This document shows positions 57,149 to 64,000 of a stretch of DNA of 64,000 bases, piece after piece (within the stretch, counting starts at the first letter, position 1; every line of letters starts with the position of its first letter). The position numbers were made by a program, and so were the translations under genes. Source of the stretch: Brevundimonas albigilva (GTDB lineage: Bacteria; Pseudomonadota; Alphaproteobacteria; Caulobacterales; Caulobacteraceae). The stretch is from assembly GCF_023503965.1 (NCBI RefSeq), contig NZ_CP097298.1, forward strand, positions 1,877,001-1,941,000. The letters run 5' to 3'. The notes under the pieces are model-generated. The model was not told where the DNA came from. It did not search any database and saw only the letters and a program-made list of their open reading frames with translations.

Positions 57149-57565
57149 TTACAGCAGGTCGCGCAGCCAGGCGACCAGCGGATCGTCGGCGGGCGGCATC
57201 GGATAGTCGGCCAGCTTCTCGGGCCGCACCCAGGCCAGGGCCGAATGTTCGCGCGCCACGACCGTCCCCTCCCACCGACGACACAGATAGAGGGGCATCA
57301 GCAGGTGAAAGTCGTCATAGGCGTGGCTGGCGAAGACGAAGGGCGACAGGCACGAGGCGGACACCTCGATCCCCAGCTCCTCGCGCAGTTCCCGGATCAG
57401 CGCGGCTTCCGGCCGTTCGCCGGGCTCGACCTTGCCGCCGGGAAACTCCCACAGGCCGGCCAGTTGCTTGCCCTCGGGCCGCTTGGCGATCAGCACCCGC
57501 CCGTCCACGTCGATCAGGGCCACGGCGACCACCAGGACGGTGCGAAGGGACGGGTCGGCGGTCAT
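57149..57565 (-). CDS. mutT: MutT-type NUDIX hydrolase (8-oxo-dGTP diphosphatase)
   Basis: The 138-residue protein has the complete Nudix box: G in GKVEPGERPEAALIRELREE and the following LGI, plus the LWEFPGGKVE lead-in typical of MutT. It removes 8-oxo-dGTP from the nucleotide pool. The ATG at 57565 has GGAGA five bases upstream; a longer reading to 57658 has no such signal and would overlap the divergent ATP-grasp gene. The length is that of MutT. Confidence 0.9.
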   Translation of the reverse strand: MTADPSLRTVLVVAVALIDVDGRVLIAKRPEGKQLAGLWEFPGGKVEPGERPEAALIRELREELGIEVSASCLSPFVFASHAYDDFHLLMPLYLCRRWEGTVVAREHSALAWVRPEKLADYPMPPADDPLVAWLRDLL

Positions 57566-57647
57566 GAAGGGTCTCCGGAGGCGGCCGCCTCTCCTTAAGC
57601 GCGACGACGACGCTCGGAAAGCGGCGCCGGCTTGGCTATGAGAGGCC

Positions 57648-58517
57648 ATGACCCGCATCGCCGTCCTGACCCCCGATCCCGCCGACCCGTCCTACAGCGG
57701 CCAATGGCCGGGCGTGCTGGAGCGGCTGACCCGAGCGCTGACCCAGGCCGACGTCCAGGCCGAGCCGACCCCGTGGACCCAGCACGTGGAGGACGCCTCG
57801 GGCCTTGAGGCCTATCCGCTGATCCTGCCGGTTCTGGTCTGGGGCTACCACCGGGCGCACCCCCTTTGGCTGAGGGCCTGCGAGACCTGGCGCGCGGCCG
57901 ATCTGCCGCTGGCCAATCCCGCCTCGGTGCTGGGCTGGAACTCGGACAAGCGATACCTGGCGCGGCTGGCCGAGCGCGGGGTTCCCCTGCCCGCGACCCG
58001 CTGGGTCGAGCGCGCCACCCCCGAGGTCGTGGCCGACGCCTTCGCCCGGACGGGCGCCGAACAGCTCGTGGTCAAGCCGACCGTCTCGGGCGGGGCGTGG
58101 AAGACGCTGCGTTTGTCGCCCGGCCAGGCGATGACCGACCCGCCGACCGGGGCGGCGATGATCCAGCCCTATCTGCCGTCCATCCAGACCGAGGGCGAGA
58201 CCTCGCTGCTGTTCTTCGGCGGCCGGTTCAGCCACGCCGTCAACAAGCGGCCCGTCGGCGGCGACTTCCGCATCCAGGTTCAGTTCGGCGGCCAGTATGC
58301 GCCCGTCCAGCCGGACGCCGACGCCCTGGCGCTGGCCGACCGCGTCCTGGCCGCCATCGACGAGCCGCTGCTGTACGCGCGCGTCGACATGGCGCGCGAC
58401 GGCGACGCGTGGAAGCTGATGGAGGCCGAGCTGATCGAGCCGGACTTCTACCTGGGCCACGACCCGGCCGCCGGCGCGGGCTTCGCCCGGGCGGTGCGCG
58501 AACGGCTGGACGCCTAG
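57648..58517 (+). CDS. ATP-grasp domain protein
   Basis: The 289-residue protein resembles glutathione-synthase/RimK-like ATP-grasp enzymes. It has an N-terminal Rossmann-like part (RIAVLTPDPADPSYSG), then NPASVLGWNSDKRYLARLAE, QLVVKPTVSGGAWKTLRLSP (ATP lysine) and RVDMARDGDAWKLMEAELIE, with the acidic metal site EAELIEPDFYL. Such enzymes join a carboxylate to an amine using ATP; the substrate is not known, and there is no neighbouring biosynthetic gene to suggest one. It overlaps the convergent amine oxidase gene by four bases. Confidence 0.86.
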   Translation: MTRIAVLTPDPADPSYSGQWPGVLERLTRALTQADVQAEPTPWTQHVEDASGLEAYPLILPVLVWGYHRAHPLWLRACETWRAADLPLANPASVLGWNSDKRYLARLAERGVPLPATRWVERATPEVVADAFARTGAEQLVVKPTVSGGAWKTLRLSPGQAMTDPPTGAAMIQPYLPSIQTEGETSLLFFGGRFSHAVNKRPVGGDFRIQVQFGGQYAPVQPDADALALADRVLAAIDEPLLYARVDMARDGDAWKLMEAELIEPDFYLGHDPAAGAGFARAVRERLDA

Positions 58518-59785
58518 CGGTCCGGCGACGCCAGCGCCTTCAGGGCCGCTTCGGCCGCGCGCTGGCCCTCCATCCAGGCCCCGTGGGCGGTTCCGTAATA
58601 GGCCGGGGCCGTCGCCTCGCCGGCCAGGAACAGACGATCCTCGACCGCCTGGCGCAGCCGGGCGCGGTCGCCTGCCCGGCCCGGCAGGGCGTGCGAATAG
58701 GCCCCGCGCGAAAACGGATCGGCGCCCCAGCGGCTCACCGCGACCGCCTCCAGCCGCTTTCGCATGTCCGAACCCAGGGCCGCGACCAGTTCCGATAAGG
58801 CGAAGTCGAAGGCCGCGTCGGGACCTTCCGCTTCCAGCCCCCAGGCCAGGTCGGCGCCGAAATAGGCCTCGATCATCGGCCGGCCGAAGGGGCGCAGATG
58901 ATAGCCCCCGGTCTGGGCGGTGTCGCTGCGGGTCCACAGCTGGCCGTCGGCGGGAAAGTCCTCGGCGCCCGCGACCGTCATGTGGACCTTGGAGGCCAGG
59001 CCCAGCGGCACGCCCGCAGCCGCGTCCAGCCAGGCGGCGACCGGCGGGTCGATGCGCACGGCCTCGGCGGCGATCAGGCTGTTGGGCACGGTCAGGATGG
59101 CGGCGTCCGCCGTCACGACGCCCCGCCCGGTCTCCAGCCGCAAGGTCGGGCCGGAACGATCGATGCGCCGCACCGGGCAGGCCGTGGCGATCCGTCCGGC
59201 GACGGGCCGCGCCAGTTCGGCGATCAGCCGGCCGTACCCCTGGCGCACCCGCCAGTTGACCCCCGTGTCGCCATAGGCGTCGTAGTCCAGCGTCGAGACC
59301 TGGGCGAAGCGTGCGCCGTTCAGGGCGCCGGAGATGGCGTCCATGCGCGCGTTCCAGCGGCTGTCGGGGTCGAACAGGTCGGCGGCGGGCCGGTCCTCGC
59401 CGCGGGTCGCCGCCTGATGGACGCGATCCTCGAAGGCGGCGAAGTCGGCGCGGAAATCCGCCTGCTCGGCCGGCGTCATCTCGTGGTTGAAGGCCTGGCG
59501 CTCCCACGGCGGCGGGGTCTTGTCCAGCGTCAGCCCCTCGGCCTCGACCTGCGCGGCCAGGACGTTGTCGTCGGCCGAGTGCAGCCAGCCGCATCCCATG
59601 TCCAGGCCCTCGCCGTGGAAGGGCTGGGTCCACGCCCGTCCGCCGATCCGCTCGCGGGCCTCCAGCACCAGAACGGACCGTCCGGCCCCGTCCAGCCGCC
59701 CGGCCGCCGCGATTCCGGCGGCGCCCGCGCCCACCACCGCGACGTCGACATGCGAGGGCAGGGAAGGGGCGTTCGAGACGGTCAT
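58514..59785 (-). CDS. Flavin-containing amine oxidase family protein
   Basis: The 423-residue FAD enzyme has the N-terminal dinucleotide motif VAVVGAGAAGIAAAGRL, the GG-RA element LEARERIGGRAWTQPF, and the C-terminal FAD contact LFLAGEATAPAYYGTAHGAW (with MEGQRAAEA following). This is the monoamine/polyamine oxidase fold. No signal peptide is present. The substrate amine is unknown. It is convergent with the ATP-grasp gene and divergent from the efflux operon, with a 134-base spacer that holds the TetR-type operator. Confidence 0.9.
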   Translation of the reverse strand: MTVSNAPSLPSHVDVAVVGAGAAGIAAAGRLDGAGRSVLVLEARERIGGRAWTQPFHGEGLDMGCGWLHSADDNVLAAQVEAEGLTLDKTPPPWERQAFNHEMTPAEQADFRADFAAFEDRVHQAATRGEDRPAADLFDPDSRWNARMDAISGALNGARFAQVSTLDYDAYGDTGVNWRVRQGYGRLIAELARPVAGRIATACPVRRIDRSGPTLRLETGRGVVTADAAILTVPNSLIAAEAVRIDPPVAAWLDAAAGVPLGLASKVHMTVAGAEDFPADGQLWTRSDTAQTGGYHLRPFGRPMIEAYFGADLAWGLEAEGPDAAFDFALSELVAALGSDMRKRLEAVAVSRWGADPFSRGAYSHALPGRAGDRARLRQAVEDRLFLAGEATAPAYYGTAHGAWMEGQRAAEAALKALASPDR

Positions 59786-59849
59786 GCGTGGCAGATAACA
59801 CGCCGAAACGTCTCGTGTTCACGGCGCCGCACAATGATCTCTTGATTTT

Positions 59850-59865
59850 TGGACGGCCGCGTCCA
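59850..59865. promoter_or_regulatory. TGGACG-N4-CGTCCA palindrome, candidate TetR operator of the efflux operon
   Basis: A perfect 6-bp inverted repeat with a four-base centre lies 55 bases before the emrA start in an AT-richer stretch. TTGATT (59842-59847) eight bases to the left of the first half-site end could be a -35 box, placing the palindrome in the promoter spacer, where a repressor would block RNA polymerase. The link to the TetR gene at 62639 is inferred. Confidence 0.55.
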
Positions 59866-59919
59866 TTTTAGCCGCCGCTTCAAAAGGTCGCACCCTTCTT
59901 CCTCCCCCGGATCGCCCGC

Positions 59920-61017
59920 ATGTCTCCTGAACTCCGCAAGCGCCTGCCGCTGTTCGTCGCCGCCGTGGTCGGCCTGCTGCTGATCGTCGGCGGCGTGGTC
60001 TGGTGGATCGACGGCCAGCGCTACGAGAAGACCGACAACGCCTTCGTCCAGGCCGACACCACTAATGTCGCGCCCCAGCTGTCGGGCCGCGTGGTCGAGG
60101 TGCTGGTCAGCGACAACCAGACCGTCCAGGCCGGCCAGCCCCTGGTCCGGCTGGACGACGCCGATCAGCGCGCCGAACTGGCCGAGGCCCAGGCGAACCT
60201 TCAGGCCGCGCTCGCCGCCGTCGGCAACGTCGACGCCCAGTCCGAGCAGGAACGGGCCGCCATCGACGCGCGCGCCGCCGCGGTGACCCAGGCCCGCGCC
60301 CAGGCCGACCTGGCCGACGCCGAGGTCGAACGCTACGGCAAGCTGGCCGCCCAGGGCTGGGTGTCCCAGCAACGCATCCAGACCCAGCAGGCCCAGGCCG
60401 AGACCGCCCGCGCCAGCGTCGCCCAGGCCCACGCCGCCTGGGTGGCCGAGCAGCGCGCGGTCGGCGTCCTGGGCTCGACCCGCGAACAGAGCGTCGCCGC
60501 CGTCGAACAGGCCCGCGCCCGCCTGGACCAGGCCAAGGTCGCCCTGGACCGCACCGTCATCCGCGCGCCGGTCGCCGGCGTGGTCGGCGCCCGCAGCGTG
60601 CGCGTGGGCCAGTACGTCAACGCCGGCGCCCAGCTGCTGTCGGTGGTGCCCATGCGCGACGCCTATGTCGTGGCCAACTTCAAGGAGACGCAGCTGGACA
60701 AGATGCGGATCGGCCAGGACGTGGAGATCACCGCCGACGCCTTCCCCGGCCGCAAGATCCACGGCCGCATCGCCAGCTTCGCCCCCGCCACCGGCTCCGA
60801 ATTCGCCCTGATCCCGGTGGAGAACGCCACCGGCAACTTCACCAAGATCACCCAGCGCGTGCCCGTCCGCATCGCCGTGGCGCGCAACGACGGCGGGCTG
60901 GTCCTGCGCCCCGGCCTGTCGCTGGAAGTGCGCGTGGACCTCAAGAGCCAGGGCGGCCAGAGCTTCGCCGAAGCCTCCGGCGCGCAGACCGCCTCGACGG
61001 AGGCCGTGTCCCGGTGA
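59920..61017 (+). CDS. emrA: EmrA/HlyD-type membrane fusion protein of an efflux system
   Basis: The 365-residue protein has one N-terminal membrane helix (LPLFVAAVVGLLLIVGGVVW), a lipoyl/barrel-sandwich half (NAFVQADTTNVAPQLSGRVV), a long Ala/Gln-rich coiled coil (about residues 85-200) and the second half with TVIRAPVAGVVGARSVRVGQ. This is the adaptor of EmrAB-type drug pumps, bridging the inner-membrane transporter to an outer-membrane channel. Its stop overlaps the transporter start by four bases (GTGA). No outer-membrane factor gene is present in the window, so a shared TolC-like channel is likely. Confidence 0.93.
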   Translation: MSPELRKRLPLFVAAVVGLLLIVGGVVWWIDGQRYEKTDNAFVQADTTNVAPQLSGRVVEVLVSDNQTVQAGQPLVRLDDADQRAELAEAQANLQAALAAVGNVDAQSEQERAAIDARAAAVTQARAQADLADAEVERYGKLAAQGWVSQQRIQTQQAQAETARASVAQAHAAWVAEQRAVGVLGSTREQSVAAVEQARARLDQAKVALDRTVIRAPVAGVVGARSVRVGQYVNAGAQLLSVVPMRDAYVVANFKETQLDKMRIGQDVEITADAFPGRKIHGRIASFAPATGSEFALIPVENATGNFTKITQRVPVRIAVARNDGGLVLRPGLSLEVRVDLKSQGGQSFAEASGAQTASTEAVSR

Positions 61018-62639
61018 CGGCCGCCGAACCCGCCGCGCCCGGCTCCGGGTCGCCCCCGGCGGCCCGCCCGACCGGCGCGGGCCCGGTCGCGGGCCATCCC
61101 GAGATCAGCTGGACCATGCTGCTGCTCGGCTTCGCCGGCATGGTGGTGGGCCAGTTCATGGCCATTCTGGACATCCAGATCGTCGCCGCCTCCCTGCCGC
61201 AGATCCAGGCCGGGGTCGGCGCCTCGGCCGACGAGATCAGCTGGATCCAGACCGCCTATCTGATCCCCGAGGTGGTGATGATCCCGCTGTCGGGCTTCCT
61301 GTCGCGGCTGTGGGGAACGCAGCGTCTGTTCCTGGCTTCGTGCGCCGGCTTCGTGCTGATGAGCGTGGCGACCGGCCTGTCGAATTCGATCGACACCATG
61401 ATCCTGTTCCGCGCCATCCAGGGCTTCGTCGGCGGGGCCATGATCCCCACCGTCTTCGCCGTGGCCTTCACCGCCTTTCCGCCCGAGCGGCGCGTGACGG
61501 CCAGCGTGGTCATGGGCCTGATCGTGACCCTTGCGCCGACCGTGGGCCCGACCCTGGGCGGCCACCTGACCGAGTGGCTGAGCTGGCGCTGGCTGTTCTT
61601 CATCAACGTCGGACCCGGCCTTCTGGTGATGTTCCTGGTCGGCCGCTACGGCGCCTTCGACCGGGGCGACGCATCGCTGGCCAAGGGCTTCGACTGGTGG
61701 GGGCTGGGGCTGATGGCCGCCTTCCTGATGTCGATGCAGTTCGTGCTGGAGGAGGGGGCCAAGAACGACTGGTTCGACGACACCCATATCCTGCTGCTGA
61801 CGGTGGTGGCGGCGATCGCCGGGCCGTTCTTCATCTGGCGGTCGCTGAGCTATCGACAGCCGATCGTCGAGCTGCGCGCCTTCGCCAACCGCAACTTCCT
61901 GGTCGGCTTCGTCATGACCTTCATCGTCGGCTTCGCCCTGTTCGGCGGCACCTTCCTCTTGCCGCTGTTCCTGGGGCGGGTGCGGGAATATTCCTCGGCC
62001 GAGGTGGGCACGACCATGGTCGTCTCGGGCCTGGCCATGTTCGCCACGGGTCCGTTCGCCGGACGGCTGGTGCGGCTGCTGGACGCGCGGGTGTTGATGT
62101 TCTGCGGCTTCATGATGTGCGCCTGGGGCATGTGGGAGGCCCACACGGTCACCGAGGACTGGGGCTTCTGGCAGTTCGCCTCGGTCCAGGCCTTCCGCGG
62201 CGTCGGCGTCATGCTGGCCATGATCGCCTCCCAGCAGGTGACCATGTCCACCCTGCCGCCGCACATGGTCAAGAACGCCTCGGGCCTGGTGAACCTGGCG
62301 CGCAACGTCGGCGGCGCCTTCGGCCTGGCCATATTGAACACCAGCCTGACGACCAATACGGCCCTGCACATGGCCGAACTGACCAGTTCCATCGACCAGT
62401 CCAGCCAGGGCATGCGCCAGATGATGGCGGGCATGACCCAGCGCTTCGCCGAGTCCATCGACCCGGCCGGGGCGGCGATGAAGGCGCTGTACGGCATCCT
62501 GACCCGCCAGGCGACCACCCTGGCCTTCGGCGACGCCTTCGCCCTGCTGGGGATCATGTGCGCCGGCGCGGCCTTCATCACCCTGTTGTCGCGTCCGGTC
62601 CGCGCGCCCGCCGGCGCCCCGCCCTCGGACGCCCACTGA
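61014..62639 (+). CDS. emrB: DHA2-family MFS multidrug transporter (EmrB/QacA type)
   Basis: The 541-residue protein has 14 predicted membrane segments. DHA2 motifs include FMAILDIQIVAASLPQIQAG in helix 1, WIQTAYLIPEVVMIPLSGFL and the antiporter motif C region LAPTVGPTLGGHLTEWLSW. It starts with GTG at 61014, overlapping the emrA stop. With EmrA it exports hydrophobic compounds driven by the proton gradient; the substrate range cannot be predicted. Its TGA overlaps the start of the TetR regulator (TGATG), making a three-gene coupled operon. Confidence 0.94.
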   Translation: MTAAEPAAPGSGSPPAARPTGAGPVAGHPEISWTMLLLGFAGMVVGQFMAILDIQIVAASLPQIQAGVGASADEISWIQTAYLIPEVVMIPLSGFLSRLWGTQRLFLASCAGFVLMSVATGLSNSIDTMILFRAIQGFVGGAMIPTVFAVAFTAFPPERRVTASVVMGLIVTLAPTVGPTLGGHLTEWLSWRWLFFINVGPGLLVMFLVGRYGAFDRGDASLAKGFDWWGLGLMAAFLMSMQFVLEEGAKNDWFDDTHILLLTVVAAIAGPFFIWRSLSYRQPIVELRAFANRNFLVGFVMTFIVGFALFGGTFLLPLFLGRVREYSSAEVGTTMVVSGLAMFATGPFAGRLVRLLDARVLMFCGFMMCAWGMWEAHTVTEDWGFWQFASVQAFRGVGVMLAMIASQQVTMSTLPPHMVKNASGLVNLARNVGGAFGLAILNTSLTTNTALHMAELTSSIDQSSQGMRQMMAGMTQRFAESIDPAGAAMKALYGILTRQATTLAFGDAFALLGIMCAGAAFITLLSRPVRAPAGAPPSDAH

Positions 62640-63240
62640 TGGCCCGCCCCGTCGACGAGAAGAAGAGCGAGGCCATCCTGGACGCCGCGGCCGCCCTGTT
62701 CGCCGACAAGGGGCTGCAGGCCCGGATGGAGGAGATCGCCCAGCTGGCGGGGGTGTCCAAGCAGACCGTCTATAACCGCTTCGCCTCCAAGCTCGAGATC
62801 GCCGAGGCGCTGGCCAAGAAGCGGGTCGAGGACGTCACCGCGCCGTTGAAGGTCGACGGGCCGCCCGAGGCGGTGCTGGAGGCGCTGGCCTTCACCCTGC
62901 TGAACAGGGTGTGCGCCGCCGACAAGGTCGGCTCGATGCGCGGCGTCGCCCTGGTCTCGGTCGAGGCGCCCGAGATCGCGCGCGCCATCTACGCCGCCGG
63001 CCCGCGCCGCAGCCTGGAGGCGCGCTCTCGGCCTGGCTGGCGGAACAGACGCGTCAGGGCCGGCTGAACGTCCCCGATCCGGACGAGGCGGCCGAGATGT
63101 TGTTCTCGGGCCTGGTCCTGGGCCACGGCCACCTGCGCGCCATGCTGGACGTGCCGCAGCTGGCGCCCGAGCGCCGCGCCGCCCGCGCCCGGGAGGCCGC
63201 CCGCGTCTTCGCCGCCGCCTATGCGCCCCGTCGCGCCTGA
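62639..63240 (+). CDS. TetR-family regulator of the efflux operon, one frameshift
   Basis: The N-terminal helix-turn-helix is clear: SEAILDAAAALFADKGLQAR and IAQLAGVSKQTVYNRFASKL. The ligand domain starts in frame and ends in the next one (LSAWLAEQTRQGRLNVPDPD, EAAEMLFSGLVLGHGHLRAM). Adding one base near 63021-63026 gives SLEARLSAWLAEQ and 200 residues; 3n+2 length agrees. Its ATG overlaps the emrB stop. It probably represses the operon through the TGGACG palindrome upstream of emrA and is released by a pump substrate. A true frameshift would derepress the pump, which is worth checking. Confidence 0.88.
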
Positions 63241-63303
63241 CGGTTTCGCCGCCGTCGCCGCCGCGCTACTGAGGACCCTGCTCCGTAGCCTGAAGGTCCG
63301 CCC

Positions 63304-64000
63304 ATGCTGATCCATCTGTCGTCCTGGCCCGAGATCGACGCCCGCCTGAACGCCGGCCAGCCGCTGTCCAGGACGGTGGTGGTCCCGATCGGCTCCAACG
63401 AGCAGCACGGCCCGACCGGCCTGCTGGGCACCGACTGGCTGTGCCCGGAGATCATCGCCCACGCCGCCGAGCAGGCGGACGAGACGCTGACCGTCGCCCC
63501 GACTTTCAACATCGGCATGGCCCAGCATCACCTGGCCTTCGCCGGCACCATTTCCCTGCGGCCGTCCACCTTCATGGCGGCGATCACCGACTGGGTGTCG
63601 TCGCTGAGCCGCCACGGCTTCGAGCGGATCTATTTCCTGAACGGCCACGGCGGCAACGTCGCCACCATCGAGGCGACCTTCTCCGAGATCTACGCCGAAT
63701 GGAGCTTCGTCGAGGAACAGCCGCCGTTCGTTCTGAAGCTGAGGAACTGGTGGGACCTTCCGGGCGTCCACGGCCTGTGCAGTTCGATCTTCCCGACCGG
63801 GCACGGATCGCACGCCACCCCGTCCGAGATCGCCGTGACCCAGGCGGCCTATCCCGACCGGATCAAGACGGCCGATTATTCGCCGAGAATCGCGCCGAAC
63901 GGGCCGATCCGCGACGCCCTGGACTATCGCGCCCGCTTTCCGGACGGGCGCATCGGCTCCGACCCCGCCCAGGCCAGCCCGGAGAAGGGCCAGCGCATCA
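63304..64000 (+). CDS. Creatininase family protein, 3' end outside window
   Basis: The first 232 codons are seen, from ATG 63304 (MLIHLSSWPEIDARLNAGQP). The creatininase metal-site pattern is present: PIGSNEQHGPTGLLGTDW (Glu, His, Asp), MAQHHLAFAGTISLRP, YFLNGHGGNVATIEATF and TGHGSHATPSEIAVTQA. Family members are metal-dependent amidohydrolases acting on creatinine, formamidopyrimidines or mycofactocin and FAPy precursors; the substrate here is unknown. It lies 63 bases after the TetR gene and is probably independent of it. Confidence 0.9.
   Translation, partial: MLIHLSSWPEIDARLNAGQPLSRTVVVPIGSNEQHGPTGLLGTDWLCPEIIAHAAEQADETLTVAPTFNIGMAQHHLAFAGTISLRPSTFMAAITDWVSSLSRHGFERIYFLNGHGGNVATIEATFSEIYAEWSFVEEQPPFVLKLRNWWDLPGVHGLCSSIFPTGHGSHATPSEIAVTQAAYPDRIKTADYSPRIAPNGPIRDALDYRARFPDGRIGSDPAQASPEKGQRI

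Overview
The window is GC-rich (roughly 68-70 % by eye) and densely coded. It looks like the chromosome of a Caulobacterales alphaproteobacterium, most likely Brevundimonas or a close relative. Pointers are an ATP synthase beta chain with an Ala/Lys/Pro-rich N-terminal extension, an epsilon chain reduced to its beta-sandwich, a lipoprotein of the CC0125/CC1285 type, a GTTC-N7-GTTC LexA box and a GGAAC-N16-CGTT EcfG-type promoter. I see no rRNA, tRNA, prophage, insertion sequence or CRISPR array.

Layout. 1-3911: end of the F1-ATPase operon (atpA'-atpG-atpD-atpC) with a FitA/VapC-type toxin-antitoxin pair between atpG and atpD, closed by a strong terminator. 3912-12140: a repeat-rich spacer, then a beta-lactamase-like hydrolase, rarD, asd, zapE, a HAD phosphatase, an SOS-boxed lipoprotein, coaBC and dut. 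12135-19342: a branched-chain 2-oxoacid dehydrogenase operon (bkdA1-bkdA2-bkdB-lpd) with a divergent Lrp-type regulator; a lower-GC PIN-domain gene sits between bkdB and lpd, and a palindromic repeat lies in frame inside lpd. 19379-30264: pirin, WD40 protein, mtgA, etfBA, argG, two related secreted proteins, a LysE exporter, envelope lipoproteins and an aminoacyl-tRNA editing protein. 30269-38996 (all minus): AmpG, a soluble hybrid kinase, comM, gshB, a Trm112-like protein, a Lon-substrate-binding-domain protein, a thioredoxin/TPR co-chaperone, and methionine aminopeptidase translationally coupled to a ParD-like protein. 39112-40376: trmD-rplS. 40383-46599: a DUF2383 protein, tryptophan dioxygenase, an alpha/beta hydrolase and divergent sugar genes. 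46653-52885: small envelope proteins, then rbfA-truB-rpsO-pnp. 52899-64000: two tandem amidohydrolases (the second without metal ligands), dienelactone hydrolase, mutT, an ATP-grasp protein, a flavin amine oxidase, an EmrAB-type efflux operon with its TetR regulator, and the start of a creatininase-family gene.

Two themes stand out. First, at least fifteen genes, including indispensable ones (rplS, trmD, pnp, truB), carry single- or double-base frameshifts, mostly in short homopolymers. The simplest reading is residual indel error in the assembly rather than gene decay, so I give full reconstructed gene spans. Second, accessory elements sit inside core operons: VapBC in atp, a PIN gene in bkd, a ParD-like gene fused in translation to map, and several families of small palindromic repeats between and within genes.
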